Shown here piece by piece: positions 1 to 9,770 of a DNA stretch of 64,000 nt. Both the position numbers and the translations under genes were made by a program. This DNA comes from Duganella sp. BuS-21 (GTDB lineage Bacteria > Pseudomonadota > Gammaproteobacteria > Burkholderiales > Burkholderiaceae_D). The stretch lies in NCBI GenBank assembly GCA_041874725.1, contig CP097466.1, positions 496,001 to 560,000 on the forward strand, in the 5' to 3' direction. Each line of letters starts with the position of its first letter. The stretch's first letter is position 1. The notes under the pieces are model-generated. The model had not been told where the DNA came from. It saw only the letters and a program-made list of their open reading frames with translations, and searched no databases.

Positions 1-1189
1 TGTCGCGGTTCTGGTCGACCAGCGACACGCGAGCGGTCTGGCCGATCAGCACTTCGCCGCTGTCCGGCTGGTCGATGCCGGCGATCATTTTGAACAGCGT
101 CGATTTACCGGCGCCGTTCGGGCCGATGATGCCGACGATGGCGCCCGGCGGAATCGTGAACGAGACGTTGTCGAGCAGCAGGCGATCGCCGAAGCCCTTG
201 GACACGTTCTTGAATTCGATCACTTCGTTACCCAGACGCTCGGCCACAGGAATGAAGATCTCCTGGGTCTCGTTGCGCTTCTGGTATTCGTACTCGCTCA
301 GCTCGTTGAAGCGGGCCAGGCGGGCTTTCGACTTGGCCTGGCGCGCCTTCGGATTCTGACGCGACCATTCCAGTTCTTTCTGCAGCGCGCGCTGGCGCGC
401 CGATTCGGTGGCTTCTTCCTGCTTCAGGCGGTCCTGCTTCTGGTCCAGCCACGATGAGTAGTTGCCTTTCCATGGAATGCCATGGCCACGGTCCAGTTCC
501 AGGATCCATTCGGCGGCGTTGTCGAGGAAGTAGCGATCGTGGGTGATGCCGACCACGGTGCCCGGGAAGCGCAGCAGGAACTGCTCCAGCCATTCGACCG
601 ATTCCGCATCCAGGTGATTGGTCGGTTCGTCGAGCAGCAGCATGTCCGGCTTGGACAGCAGCAGCTTGCACAGCGCCACGCGGCGCTTTTCACCGCCGGA
701 CAGGATGCCGACCTTGGCGTCCCATGGCGGCAGGCGCAGTGCGTCTGCGGCCATTTCCAGTTGCAGGTTCAGGTTGCCGCCGTCGGACGACGAAATAATC
801 GCTTCCAGGCGCGCCTGTTCGGCGGCCAGGGCGTCGAAGTCGGCGTCTTCCTCGGCGTAGGCGGCGTACACGGCGTCCAGCTTGGCTTGCGCTTCAAACG
901 CTTCGCCCAGGCCCGATTCGACTTCCTGGCGCACGGTTTTTTCCGGGTCCAGCTGCGGTTCCTGCGGCAGGTAGCCGATGTTCAGGCCCGGCATCGGACG
1001 GGCTTCGCCCTGGATATCGGTGTCGATGCCGGCCATAATTTTCAGCAAGGTCGACTTACCGGAGCCGTTCAGGCCCAGCACGCCGATCTTCGCGCCCGGG
1101 AAGAAGGACAGCGAAATATCTTTCAGAATCTGGCGCTTGGGCGGGACGATTTTGCCCACGCGGTTCATGGTATAGACGTAATTTGCCAT
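1..1189 (-). CDS. ettA: Energy-dependent translational throttle protein EttA (ABC-F ATPase), 3' end cut by window edge
   Basis: Translating the minus strand from the ATG at 1189 gives MANYVYTMNRVGK, the usual EttA beginning, and an open frame to the window edge, so about the last quarter is missing. The first ABC cassette shows Walker A (GLNGSGKS), signature (LSGGEKRRVALCKLL) and Walker B with the ABC-F hallmark (LLLDEPTNHLD). A charged Arg/Gln/Glu-rich linker follows, then the second cassette's Walker A (GPNGAGKS). There are no membrane segments, as expected for ABC-F proteins. EttA binds the ribosomal E site and couples translation to ATP/ADP ratio (family knowledge). It is followed by rarD upstream on the same strand with a gap of 68 bp, and no operon link is evident. 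Identification is firm; only the C-terminus is unseen. Confidence 0.95.
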   Translation of the reverse strand, partial: MANYVYTMNRVGKIVPPKRQILKDISLSFFPGAKIGVLGLNGSGKSTLLKIMAGIDTDIQGEARPMPGLNIGYLPQEPQLDPEKTVRQEVESGLGEAFEAQAKLDAVYAAYAEEDADFDALAAEQARLEAIISSSDGGNLNLQLEMAADALRLPPWDAKVGILSGGEKRRVALCKLLLSKPDMLLLDEPTNHLDAESVEWLEQFLLRFPGTVVGITHDRYFLDNAAEWILELDRGHGIPWKGNYSSWLDQKQDRLKQEEATESARQRALQKELEWSRQNPKARQAKSKARLARFNELSEYEYQKRNETQEIFIPVAERLGNEVIEFKNVSKGFGDRLLLDNVSFTIPPGAIVGIIGPNGAGKSTLFKMIAGIDQPDSGEVLIGQTARVSLVDQNRD

Positions 1190-1257
1190 TGAGAATCTCA
1201 GTGAAGGTGAAATGCAGGGAAGGACGACAGGATACGATAAATCGCGTCATCTTCCCA

Positions 1258-2133
1258 CTATTTAGCGCGTTTGCTCGCCCACAGCCCCTCGGCCACGTAC
1301 AGCAGCAGCGCCGCCCAGATGATCAGGAAGCCGGTCAGGCGCTCGGCCGGGAAGGCTTCGTGGAACACCCACACCCCGAGCAGCGCCTGCATGGTGGGCG
1401 ACAGGTATTGCAGCAGACCCAGCACCGCCATCGGAATCTTGCGCGCGCCGGCCGCGAACATCAGCAGCGGAATCGCGGTGATCGGCCCGGCCGCCGCCAG
1501 CAGCCAGCGGGTGCTGTCGTGCGGCGTGTTGAGGAAGGTGTTCTGGCCGTGATAGCTCAGCCAGAACACATACGCGAGCGCCAGCGGGAACAGAATCATG
1601 GTTTCCAGCGACAAGCCTTCGAGCGCGGCCAGCGCCGCCGTCTTGCGCAGCAAGCCGTAGCCGCCGAAGGTGATGCCTAAAATTAAGGCAATCCATGGCA
1701 GTTGCCCGGCCTGCCACGTCAGCCAGGCCACGCCGCCGGCCGCCACCGCGATCGCCAGCCACTGGCCGCGCCGCAAATGTTCCTTCAGCACCAGCACGCC
1801 GAGCAGCACATTGACCAGCGGATTGATGAAGTAGCCGAGGCTGGCGTCGATCACGTGGCCGTTGTTCACCGACCAGATGTAGACGCCCCAGTTGGCCGTC
1901 AGCAGCAGGGCGCTGGCGACAAAGCTGGCCAGCACGCGCGGCTGCTGCAGCACCTTGGGCAGCCATTTCCACTGCTGGCGCACGCTCAGCACCAGCACCA
2001 GGAACAACAGCGACCACAGCATGCGGTGCGCCAGGATTTCCTGCGGCGGCACCTCGTTGATGGCGTGGAAGTACAGGGGAAACAAGCCCCAGCACAGAAA
2101 CGCCAGCGTCGCAAATAAAATACCTGAATTCAT
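1258..2133 (-). CDS. rarD: RarD-type EamA/DMT-family membrane transporter
   Basis: The product is about 291 residues and almost wholly hydrophobic, with roughly ten predicted membrane helices, as in the drug/metabolite transporter superfamily. The start MNSGILFATLAFLCWGLFPLY, the HRMLWS segment and the NWGVYIWSVNNGHVIDASLGYFINPL region are typical of RarD (chloramphenicol-sensitive protein). RarD is an inner-membrane permease whose physiological substrate is not settled. I chose ATG 2133 because the longer frame starts with TTG at 2142 and adds only three residues not seen in the family. No good Shine-Dalgarno is visible for either start. The gene diverges from kup. Confidence 0.9.
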   Translation of the reverse strand: MNSGILFATLAFLCWGLFPLYFHAINEVPPQEILAHRMLWSLLFLVLVLSVRQQWKWLPKVLQQPRVLASFVASALLLTANWGVYIWSVNNGHVIDASLGYFINPLVNVLLGVLVLKEHLRRGQWLAIAVAAGGVAWLTWQAGQLPWIALILGITFGGYGLLRKTAALAALEGLSLETMILFPLALAYVFWLSYHGQNTFLNTPHDSTRWLLAAAGPITAIPLLMFAAGARKIPMAVLGLLQYLSPTMQALLGVWVFHEAFPAERLTGFLIIWAALLLYVAEGLWASKRAK

Positions 2134-2231
2134 GGGGCGCAACGCGGAAAAGTAAGGGAAGGTCGATCATTATCGCTGATCGTCCCGAACTGCGCTCGCG
2201 CTGGCGTTCGCGGCGGCGTACACTCTCACTA

Positions 2232-2259
2232 TTGACCATTTGGAACGCCTGCGTATGCC
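2232..2259 (+). promoter_or_regulatory. Candidate sigma-70 promoter for kup
   Basis: TTGACC at 2232-2237 is separated by 16 bp from TATGCC at 2254-2259. The -35 box is good and the -10 box is poor. It lies about 70 bp before the likely kup start in the rarD-kup divergent gap (2134-2328). This is a weak call; nothing else structured was seen in the gap. Confidence 0.3.
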
Positions 2260-2328
2260 AAAATCTCCTTGCCTTTTGCATAGTCTTATCCTATTGTGCA
2301 ATGCACCAAAACAACAACAGGTGCAATC

Positions 2329-4209
2329 TTGACCGAGCAACACAAGAAAAGCAGTCTCGCGGCACTCACGCTGGCGGCTGTCGGCATAGTCTATGGCGAC
2401 ATTGGTACCAGCCCTCTCTACACCCTCAAAACCGTCTTCGATCCCGAGCATGGCCTGGCGCTGAGCGAGGGTAATCTGCTGGGCATCATCTCCCTGATTT
2501 TCTGGGGGCTGACCATCATCGTGTCGCTGAAATACGTCAGCCTGGTGCTGCGCGCGGATAACCGCGGCGAGGGCGGCATCATGGCGCTGATGGCATTGGC
2601 GCTCAACTCCGTGAGCAAGGTCGCGCAAGGCTGGCACTATCCGCTGATGCTGCTGGGCGTGTTCGGCGCCACCATGTTCTACGGCGACAGCGTGATCACG
2701 CCGGCCATCTCGGTGCTGGGCGCGATCGAGGGCCTGGAAGTGGCCGCGCCGGGACTGGAGCAGTACATCGTTCCGCTCACCATCATCGTGCTGATTACCC
2801 TGTACGCCATGCAGCGCCACGGCACCGCCGGCATCGGCCGCTTCTTCGGCCCGATCATGGTGGTGTGGTTTGTCGCGCTGTCGGTCATGGGCGTGGTCAA
2901 CATCATCGAAGCGCCGCAAATCCTGGCCGCGCTCAGTCCTTTCCACGCGCTGCGCTTCATGTACGAAAACCGCATGATCGCCTTCGTCGCGCTGGGCGCG
3001 GTGGTGCTGTCGCTGACCGGCGCCGAGGCGCTGTATGCCGACATGGGCCACTTCGGCAAGAAGCCGATCCGCGCCGCATGGTTCATGATCGTGTTCCCGG
3101 CGCTGGCGCTGAACTACCTGGGCCAGGGCGCGCTGCTGCTCACGCGTCCGGAATCGGTGGACAATCCCTTCTTCCATCAGCTGGGCGACTGGAGCGTGTA
3201 CCCGCTGGTGGTGCTATCCACGCTGGCGGCGGTGATCGCCTCGCAGGCCACCATCTCCGGCACCTTCTCGATGACCAAGCAGGCCATCGCACTGGGCCTG
3301 CTGCCGCGCATGCGCATCCTGCACACCTCGGCCACCGAGATCGGCCAGATCTACATCCCGGCGGTCAACTGGCTGCAACTGGGCGTGGTGCTGCTGGCGG
3401 TGGTGGGCTTCGGTTCCTCCGACAAGCTGGCCGGCGCCTACGGCATCGCGGTGACCGCCACCATGCTGGCCACCACCGTGCTGACCTTCTTTGTGATCCG
3501 CTACCGCTGGCACCTGCCGCTGGTGCTGTGCTTCGCCGCCACCGGCTTCTTCCTGGCGCTTGACGTAGCGCTGTTCTCGGCCAGCACCCTGAAGCTGTTC
3601 CATGGCGGCTGGTTCCCGCTGCTGCTGGGCGCCGTGCTGTTCACCGTGATGCTGACCTGGAAGCGCGGCCGCGAATTGGTGTTTGAAAATCTGCAAAAAC
3701 ATGCGATTCCGCTGGAAGACTTCCTGTCCTCGCTGTTCGTGGCGCCGCCGACCCGGGTGTACGGCACCGCCGTGTTCCTGCGCGGCGAAAGCGACGGCGT
3801 GCCGCACGCGCTGCTGCACAACCTGTCGCACAACAAGGTGCTGCACGAGCGCGTGGTGTTCTTCACCGTGCACGTGGTCGAGGAGCCGTGGGTGCCGGAG
3901 GCCGAGCAGGTCAAGGTGACGGACCTGGGCCACCAGTGCTACCAGCTCAACGTCTATTACGGCTTCAAGGACGAACCGGACATTCCGCGCGCGCTCGCCC
4001 TCTGTGAGTGCCTCGGCCTGCCGTTCGAGATGATGGAGACCTCGTTCTTCATTGCCCGCCAGACGGTGATTTCGGCGCCGGGTTCCGGCATGTCGACCTG
4101 GCGCGAGCACCTGTTCGTGGCCATGTCGCGCAATGCGCGCGGCGCTGCGGACTACTACCAGATCCCACCGAACCGCGTGATCGAACTTGGCACGCAAGTG
4201 GAAATTTGA
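2329..4209 (+). CDS. kup: Low-affinity potassium transporter Kup
   Basis: The frame encodes a 626-residue inner-membrane K+ uptake protein (H+ symport in the family). The N-terminus reads TEQHKKSSLAALTLAAVG and then the Kup signature GDIGTSPLYTLK. About twelve hydrophobic helices cover residues 15-430, followed by a soluble C-terminal domain of roughly 190 residues ending in the conserved PxxRVIELGTQVEI. Conserved segments include the acidic GAEALYADMGHFG loop. I chose TTG at 2329 because MTEQHKK is the family start. An upstream GTG at 2296 would add 11 unusual residues, and the ATG at 2301 is out of frame. A weak AGG lies 8-10 bp ahead of the TTG. It is divergent from rarD and followed by the FKBP lipoprotein with its own leader. 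Confidence 0.95.
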   Translation: MTEQHKKSSLAALTLAAVGIVYGDIGTSPLYTLKTVFDPEHGLALSEGNLLGIISLIFWGLTIIVSLKYVSLVLRADNRGEGGIMALMALALNSVSKVAQGWHYPLMLLGVFGATMFYGDSVITPAISVLGAIEGLEVAAPGLEQYIVPLTIIVLITLYAMQRHGTAGIGRFFGPIMVVWFVALSVMGVVNIIEAPQILAALSPFHALRFMYENRMIAFVALGAVVLSLTGAEALYADMGHFGKKPIRAAWFMIVFPALALNYLGQGALLLTRPESVDNPFFHQLGDWSVYPLVVLSTLAAVIASQATISGTFSMTKQAIALGLLPRMRILHTSATEIGQIYIPAVNWLQLGVVLLAVVGFGSSDKLAGAYGIAVTATMLATTVLTFFVIRYRWHLPLVLCFAATGFFLALDVALFSASTLKLFHGGWFPLLLGAVLFTVMLTWKRGRELVFENLQKHAIPLEDFLSSLFVAPPTRVYGTAVFLRGESDGVPHALLHNLSHNKVLHERVVFFTVHVVEEPWVPEAEQVKVTDLGHQCYQLNVYYGFKDEPDIPRALALCECLGLPFEMMETSFFIARQTVISAPGSGMSTWREHLFVAMSRNARGAADYYQIPPNRVIELGTQVEI

Positions 4210-4314
4210 ATACAAATAAATGTAACTGAATGTAGTGCCCGGAGTGGAAGCGGCGCCGTCTGCTAAACTTCTGCGCCGGGACTACCGAATACGCATACTC
4301 ATCAAAGGTAAACA

Positions 4315-5172
4315 ATGAAATCGATGTTGCAATTTATCGCCGTTGCGGCCTGCGCAGCGGTGTTGACCGCCTGCGGCGGCGGCGCCAAGACTCCGACCGT
4401 CGTGGTCGTGCCGCAACCGGACTACAAGCTGACCACCCTCGAAACCGGCACCGGCCTGACCGCAGCGACCGGCGACACCGTGACCGTGCAAGCCGTCGGC
4501 TGGCTGTATGACGCCACCAAGGCCGACCTCAAAGGCGCCAAGATGGACAGCACCATCGATACCGGCGTGCCGGTCACCGGCACCGTCGGCGTCGGCGTGC
4601 TGCCGACGATCAGCACCCCGGCTTCCGGCTGGGATCAGGCCCTGCTTGGCATGCAGCCGGGCGGCAAGCGCCTCGCCGTGCTGCCGGCCGCCCTGGCTTT
4701 CGGCGCGAATTCACGCGCTGCGGTCACCATCAACAACATCACCTATGCCGCTGTCCCGGCCAATTCGCCGCTGGTGTATGAGTTCACGATGGTCAATGTC
4801 ACCAAGGCCGTTGCGATTCCTAGCGTGCCGCCGCCGACCGTGACCACCATCACCGAAGTCGTGGTCGGCACCGGCGCCACGGCGACAGTCGGCAAAGCCG
4901 TCACCGTGCGTTATACCGGCTGGCTGTATGACGGCACCCGCGTCAACCGCAAGGGTACGCAATTCGACAGCAACGTCGGCGGAACCGCACTCGCCGTCAC
5001 CGTGGGTACCGGCGTGGTGGCCGGCTTCAGCACCGGCTTGACCGGCATGCAAGTGGGTGGCAAGCGTACGGTAATCATCCCGCCTGACCAGGGTTACGGC
5101 TCGACGGCGACGAGCGCCATCCCGGCCAACTCCACACTGGTGTTCGACATCGAACTGCTGACCGTGAACTAA
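4315..5172 (+). CDS. Tandem FKBP-type peptidyl-prolyl isomerase lipoprotein
   Basis: The 285-residue protein opens with a lipoprotein signal peptide: a hydrophobic core and lipobox LTAC with the acylated cysteine at residue 20, followed by Gly residues. Two FKBP-like domains follow, roughly residues 37-165 and 178-285. Each has a GWLYD..T start, a G(M/L)(Q)xGGKR strand and an alanine/proline-rich end leading to a VYEF or VFDIEL strand. The second copy is closer to canonical FKBP (YTGWLYDGT, RTVIIPPDQGYG). The first copy has an insertion and a less regular active site. FKBPs catalyse proline cis-trans isomerisation, and this one would act at the envelope. An AAAGG Shine-Dalgarno precedes ATG 4315. 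The duplication could reflect chaperone rather than isomerase function (inference). Confidence 0.85.
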   Translation: MKSMLQFIAVAACAAVLTACGGGAKTPTVVVVPQPDYKLTTLETGTGLTAATGDTVTVQAVGWLYDATKADLKGAKMDSTIDTGVPVTGTVGVGVLPTISTPASGWDQALLGMQPGGKRLAVLPAALAFGANSRAAVTINNITYAAVPANSPLVYEFTMVNVTKAVAIPSVPPPTVTTITEVVVGTGATATVGKAVTVRYTGWLYDGTRVNRKGTQFDSNVGGTALAVTVGTGVVAGFSTGLTGMQVGGKRTVIIPPDQGYGSTATSAIPANSTLVFDIELLTVN

Positions 5173-5192
5173 GCAGACGGTATTGATAAAGA

Positions 5193-5216
5193 GGCAGCCT
5201 GCGGGCTGCCTTTTTT
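5193..5216 (+). terminator. Rho-independent terminator after the FKBP lipoprotein
   Basis: A perfect 7-bp stem GGCAGCC/GGCTGCC (5193-5199 and 5204-5210) with a TGCG loop is followed by six T (5211-5216). It sits between two convergent genes, and its T-tract touches the stop codon of the permease on the other strand. Confidence 0.9.
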
Positions 5217-7605
5217 CATGCGCGCAGCGCTTGCACCGGGGACATGCGCATCGCCGACCACGTATGGCGCGCGGTGGCCGTCGCCGCCACCAGCAGGGCG
5301 AAGGCCAGCGCCGCCGGCGGCGCCCAGGCGCCGAGCGGCGTGCGCTCGGCGAACGGCGCCAGATAGTGCGCGATCGCCAGCCAGGCCGGCGGCAGCGCGA
5401 TCAGGGCCGCCGCCATCGTCAGCAGCAGGAACTCGCGCCCGACCAGCGCCGCAATCGCCGCGCTGCCCGCACCGTGCAGCTTGCGCAACACGATCTCGCG
5501 CGCGCGCCGCTGCACGCTGTGCGCCGCCAGCACATAGATGCCGAACGCCGCCAGCATCAGCACCACCGCCGTGGCGCAGGCCAGCAGGCCGGCCACCCGC
5601 ACGTCGTCCGCATAGGCCTGCGCGTAGTAGCCGGCGGCGTGCCGGATCACCGGCGCCTGCGTGGGGAAGTAGCGCAGCCACGCGCTGGCAATCGCCTGCT
5701 CCACGCTGGCGCCCGCGCTGCCGACGTCACTGAGCCTTACGGTGAGCAGGCGGCTGTTCTCCGACAGCACATACATCAAGGGCGCCGCCGGCTCGCGCAG
5801 CGTGTGCCAGCGCAGCTCTGGCGCCACGCCCACCACGCGCAGATTTCTACCGTTGACGCGCTGACCCAGAGCCTCCTGCGCGGATGCCCAGCCCAGCGCC
5901 CGTACCGCCGCCTGGTTCAGCACCGCGCTCTCTTCGCCGTCGGTTTGGAACATGCGGCCCGCCAGCGGCTTCACGCCGTAGACCTGGAAAAAGTCTTTGC
6001 CCACCATTTGCATCGGCATCGCCACGTTGCTGCCGTCGATCCGCTTGAACGTGCTGCTGGAGCGGGTACCTGTATGGTCGTCGCGACCCGGCACGCTGCT
6101 GCTGTCGGCCACGCCCGCTACGCCGGGCAGTTGGGCGATGGCGTCGCGCAGGGCGCGCGCGGCCGGTTGGTTAATGTCCTGCTGCATCTCCACCACCAGC
6201 AGCGGCGACGGATCGAAACCCGGCGATGCGCTGGCGGCAAACTGGGTCTGCCACAGCATGGCCAGCGCCACGCTGCCCATGCTGATGGCAACGCTGAACT
6301 GGACGGTGGTCAGCGCGCGCCGCAGCCATGCACCACCGGCGGTTTCACCGCTGCGTTGCGCCAGCGTGGCGCGCATGTCGACGCCGCGCGCCAGCCAGCC
6401 CGGATAAGCACCGGCCGCCGCGCCCACCAGCGCGCCGAAGGCCAGGCAGGCCGCCACCGCCAGCGGCGTCAGCACGCCTTCCAGTTGCCGCTGCAGCAGG
6501 ACGGACGCCAGCGGCAGCAGCAGCCACGCCAGCAGCACGCCCAGCGCGGCGGCGGCCACCGACAGCAGCATCGCTTCGGTCATGAACTGCGCCAGCAGCT
6601 GGCGCGCGGAGGCGCCCATCACGCGGCGCACGGCGATCTCGCGCTGGCGGCGCAAGGTGCGCACCGTCGCCAGGTTGAGGTAGTTGACCACCGCCAGCAG
6701 CAGGATCAGCACGCCGGCCGCGCCGAGCGCCAGCACCAGGCGCATGTCGCCGCGTGGTCCGGTGCCCATGGTGTTGGCCACGCTGCGATCGAAATAGGCG
6801 TCGGCCAGCGCGCCGAGGCCGATGTCGACCATCTTGCGTCCGCCCAGCGACGTCTTCATTTCCGGCGTCGCCATGCTGTCCCACGGTGCCTGATCGATGA
6901 CGTTTTGCAGTGCCGCCTGCAGCTGCTGCGGCGGAAGGTCGGTCTTCACGTAAATGCGGCCGGCGATGCCCATCCAGTTCGATAGCGCTTCCTGCCGCTC
7001 CTTCTCGGGCCACAGCGCGCTGCCGACGCCGACCAGCGCGCCGAATTGTATGGTGCTGTTGGATGGTCGTTCCGGCAGCATGGCGCGCACTTGCAGCGTC
7101 TGGCCGTTGATGACGACGGTACGACCCATGGCGTCGGTGCGGCCGAACAGCTGTAGCGCCGCCTGCGGCGTCAGCGCCAGGCCGTCCGGCATGGTCAGTG
7201 CCTGTTGCAGATCGCCTTGCGTGGTGCGCAGGCTGGCGATGCTTTCGAACGCCGGATCGACTGCCGTGACATCTACCTCACGCGCCACGCCATTTTGCTC
7301 CAGCGTTGCCGTGCGCGGCCACCACGCGCTTACTTGCAGCGGCAGTCCGCTTTGCAGGGCAACGCCGCGCAGTGCGAACGGCGTGTACTCCATCCATTGC
7401 GGTTGCGGGATGAAGTTGAGGCGGTGCTTGATGACGTACACGCGCTCGCGCTGCGGCACATCGCGGTCGTAGCTGAACGAATACTGCACGAACGCCAGCA
7501 GCACGAAGCACACGGCAAAGCCGGCCGCAAGGCCGAGCAGTTCGACGGCGCTGTTGAGCGGGTGGCGCAGCAGCAGGCGCCAGCCGAGGCGCAAGTCCCG
7601 CAGCA

Positions 7606-7606
<1 letters not shown>
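5216..7606 (-). CDS. ABC exporter permease with two FtsX domains (MacB-like)
   Basis: The 796-residue inner-membrane protein has the layout helix, periplasmic MacB-PCD-like domain, three helices (FtsX domain 1, around residues 285-420), a helix near 435-455, a second periplasmic domain, and three further helices (FtsX domain 2, about 675-790). This is a duplicated FtsX/MacB permease of about 800 residues. The cytoplasmic coupling motifs RREIAVRRVMGASARQ and RAREIVLRKLHGAG are clear in both halves. It shares one base with the upstream ATPase (TAATG at 7606), so translation is coupled. With the ATPase and adaptor it should form an export complex spanning the inner membrane. No outer-membrane channel is encoded here. 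The substrate is unknown. Confidence 0.88.
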
Positions 7607-8286
<680 letters not shown>

Positions 8287-8317
8287 GTGAATGTACCTTG
8301 GCTAGTGTATTGAGAGG

Positions 8318-9562
8318 TTACTGCGTAATTTGCAGACGTGGTGAATTTCCATAGGCCGCATAGCTGGACAGGATGACTTTCTCGCCGGCGGCCAGGCCGT
8401 CCAGCACTTCGATCTGGCTGTTGTTGCGGCGGCCGATGCGCACCGTGCGGCGCTCGGCGTTGCGGCCGGCCGCGTCGAGCACATAGACCCAGGCGCCGCC
8501 GCTGTCGTTGATGAAGGCGCCGTTCGGCAGCAGTAGCGCGCTGGCCGGTTCGCCGAGCGTGATACGCGCGTCCAGGCTCTGGCCGGGATTGAGCACCGGC
8601 GGCTGTCCCTGCGTGAACACCATTTCGACGGTGAAGCGGCCTGCTTTGATCTGCGGGTAGATGGTGCCGATGTCGGCGGCGTAGCTGCGGCCGTCCTGCT
8701 GCACTTTGGCGCGGCGGCCGACGGCCATGCGGTTCAGGTAATACTCGTCCACGCTGGCGGAGAGCTTGAAGCGGGCCGGGTCGTCGATGCGGCCGATGTT
8801 CTTGCCGGTAGCGATGGATTCGCCCACCTGCAGGCGGAAATTGGTCAGCCGTCCCGCCACCGGCGCGCGCACGGCCAGCGCGTCCACCGTGGCCGACACC
8901 AGTTTCAGGCCTGAGTTCAAGCCGTGGATGGCGCCCTCCAGCTGCTGCTCGGCGTCGTCGCGCACACGCAGCTCGGCGGCGCGCGATTGCTGTTCCTGCG
9001 TGAGGGCGCGCTGCTGCTGCGCCAGCCGGTCGGCCGATTCCTCCAGCGCGACGCTGGAGATATAGCCTTGCGCCGCCAGCTTGACGTTGCGCGCATGCTG
9101 CTTGCTGGTCTGGTCGAGCGCGAACTGCAGGTCGTCCAGGCGGCGCTGGTGCTCGCTGGCGCTGGCCTGCTGCGATACGCGCAGGTTGGACAGGTTGAAG
9201 ATGCTGACCGCGTGCTCCGACTGCCGCGCCAGCAGTTCCAGGTTGCGCTGCGGGTTGGAGATGCGGAACAGCAGCTGGCCTTGTGTCACCAGCGCGCCGT
9301 CGCTGGCGAAGACTTCTTCCACCCGTCCCGATTCCACGGCGTCGAGAATGACGGAGTTGAGCGGTTCGGCGCTGGCGCGCACAATCACTTCATCCACGAA
9401 CACGCCGCGCGCGGCCTGACCGGTGCGCAGGTCGGCGCCGTCGATCTGCAGGCCGCGCGGCACCCATGACCACAGCGCGGCGACGGCGGCAGCCAGTGCC
9501 ACCAGCACCGCCGCAATGATGGCGATGCGCTTGCCGCGACGGCGCGGCACCACCGCATCCAT
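8318..9562 (-). CDS. HlyD/MacA-type periplasmic adaptor of the ABC exporter
   Basis: From ATG 9562 the protein has about 414 residues: a basic start (VPRRRGKR), one membrane anchor, a lipoyl/barrel-sandwich half (VEEVFASDGALVTQGQLLFRI), a long coiled-coil hairpin rich in Gln/Glu/Arg, the second lipoyl half (VRAPVAGRLTNFRLQVGESI) and beta-barrel domains. This is the membrane-fusion subunit linking the permease to an outer-membrane channel. The frame extends upstream to ATGs at 9607 and 9613. However, the sigma-54 promoter at 9625-9640 would start transcription at about 9614, leaving no leader for those codons. The start MDAVVPRRRGKR also looks more like the family, so I prefer 9562. No strong Shine-Dalgarno precedes any of the three. 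First gene of the operon. Confidence 0.85.
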   Translation of the reverse strand: MDAVVPRRRGKRIAIIAAVLVALAAAVAALWSWVPRGLQIDGADLRTGQAARGVFVDEVIVRASAEPLNSVILDAVESGRVEEVFASDGALVTQGQLLFRISNPQRNLELLARQSEHAVSIFNLSNLRVSQQASASEHQRRLDDLQFALDQTSKQHARNVKLAAQGYISSVALEESADRLAQQQRALTQEQQSRAAELRVRDDAEQQLEGAIHGLNSGLKLVSATVDALAVRAPVAGRLTNFRLQVGESIATGKNIGRIDDPARFKLSASVDEYYLNRMAVGRRAKVQQDGRSYAADIGTIYPQIKAGRFTVEMVFTQGQPPVLNPGQSLDARITLGEPASALLLPNGAFINDSGGAWVYVLDAAGRNAERRTVRIGRRNNSQIEVLDGLAAGEKVILSSYAAYGNSPRLQITQ

Positions 9563-9624
9563 GCCGGAGCCATTGTGCGGTGGGACGGTCCCGAAATTTT
9601 TTTTCATATGCATACGGGGCTTAC

Positions 9625-9640
9625 TGCAAACGCTGTGCCA
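9625..9640 (-). promoter_or_regulatory. Sigma-54 (-24/-12) promoter for the HlyD-ABC operon
   Basis: On the minus strand TGGCAC (9640-9635) is followed after 5 bp by TTGCA (9629-9625), giving GG and GC elements exactly 10 bp apart. This matches the sigma-54 consensus at every key base. It points into the adaptor gene and lies next to a gene for a sigma-54-dependent activator. Confidence 0.9.
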
Positions 9641-9644
9641 TGCC

Positions 9645-9659
9645 GAAAACGCGGTTTTC
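9645..9659. promoter_or_regulatory. Short palindrome next to the -24 element
   Basis: GAAAAC at 9645-9650 and GTTTTC at 9654-9659 form a perfect 6-bp inverted repeat around GCG, just upstream of the sigma-54 promoter. It could be a binding site for an additional regulator. The role is not known. Confidence 0.4.
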
Positions 9660-9678
9660 AGGCGCTGTGGGCGGCGTA

Positions 9679-9720
9679 GTGTTCATTTCCGGACACCCGG
9701 CGCTGTTCACTAGCGAACAG
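9679..9720. promoter_or_regulatory. Two palindromic upstream activator sites (enhancer-like)
   Basis: Two 18-bp sites share one design. Site 1 at 9679-9696 is GTGTTC-N6-GGACAC (one mismatch). Site 2 at 9703-9720 is CTGTTC-N6-GAACAG (perfect). Their centres are 24 bp apart and 50-85 bp upstream of the sigma-54 promoter, where NtrC-type activators usually bind as dimers. The adjacent response regulator carries a Fis-type HTH and is the obvious ligand. Because they lie before that regulator's own start at 9771, they may also affect its expression. Confidence 0.65.
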
Positions 9721-9770
9721 GCGCCGCAGGTGGTCGTTTACAGCGCCCGGACGGCTGCTAGAATGGCCGC

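Noticed and set aside
2170..4215. Minus-strand frames of over 330 codons opposite kup
   Set aside because: His/Arg/Gln-rich translations without family features; kup on the plus strand is unmistakable.
5183..6985. 600-codon plus-strand frame opposite the ABC permease
   Set aside because: Low-complexity Arg/Gln/His product; the opposite strand has complete FtsX domains.
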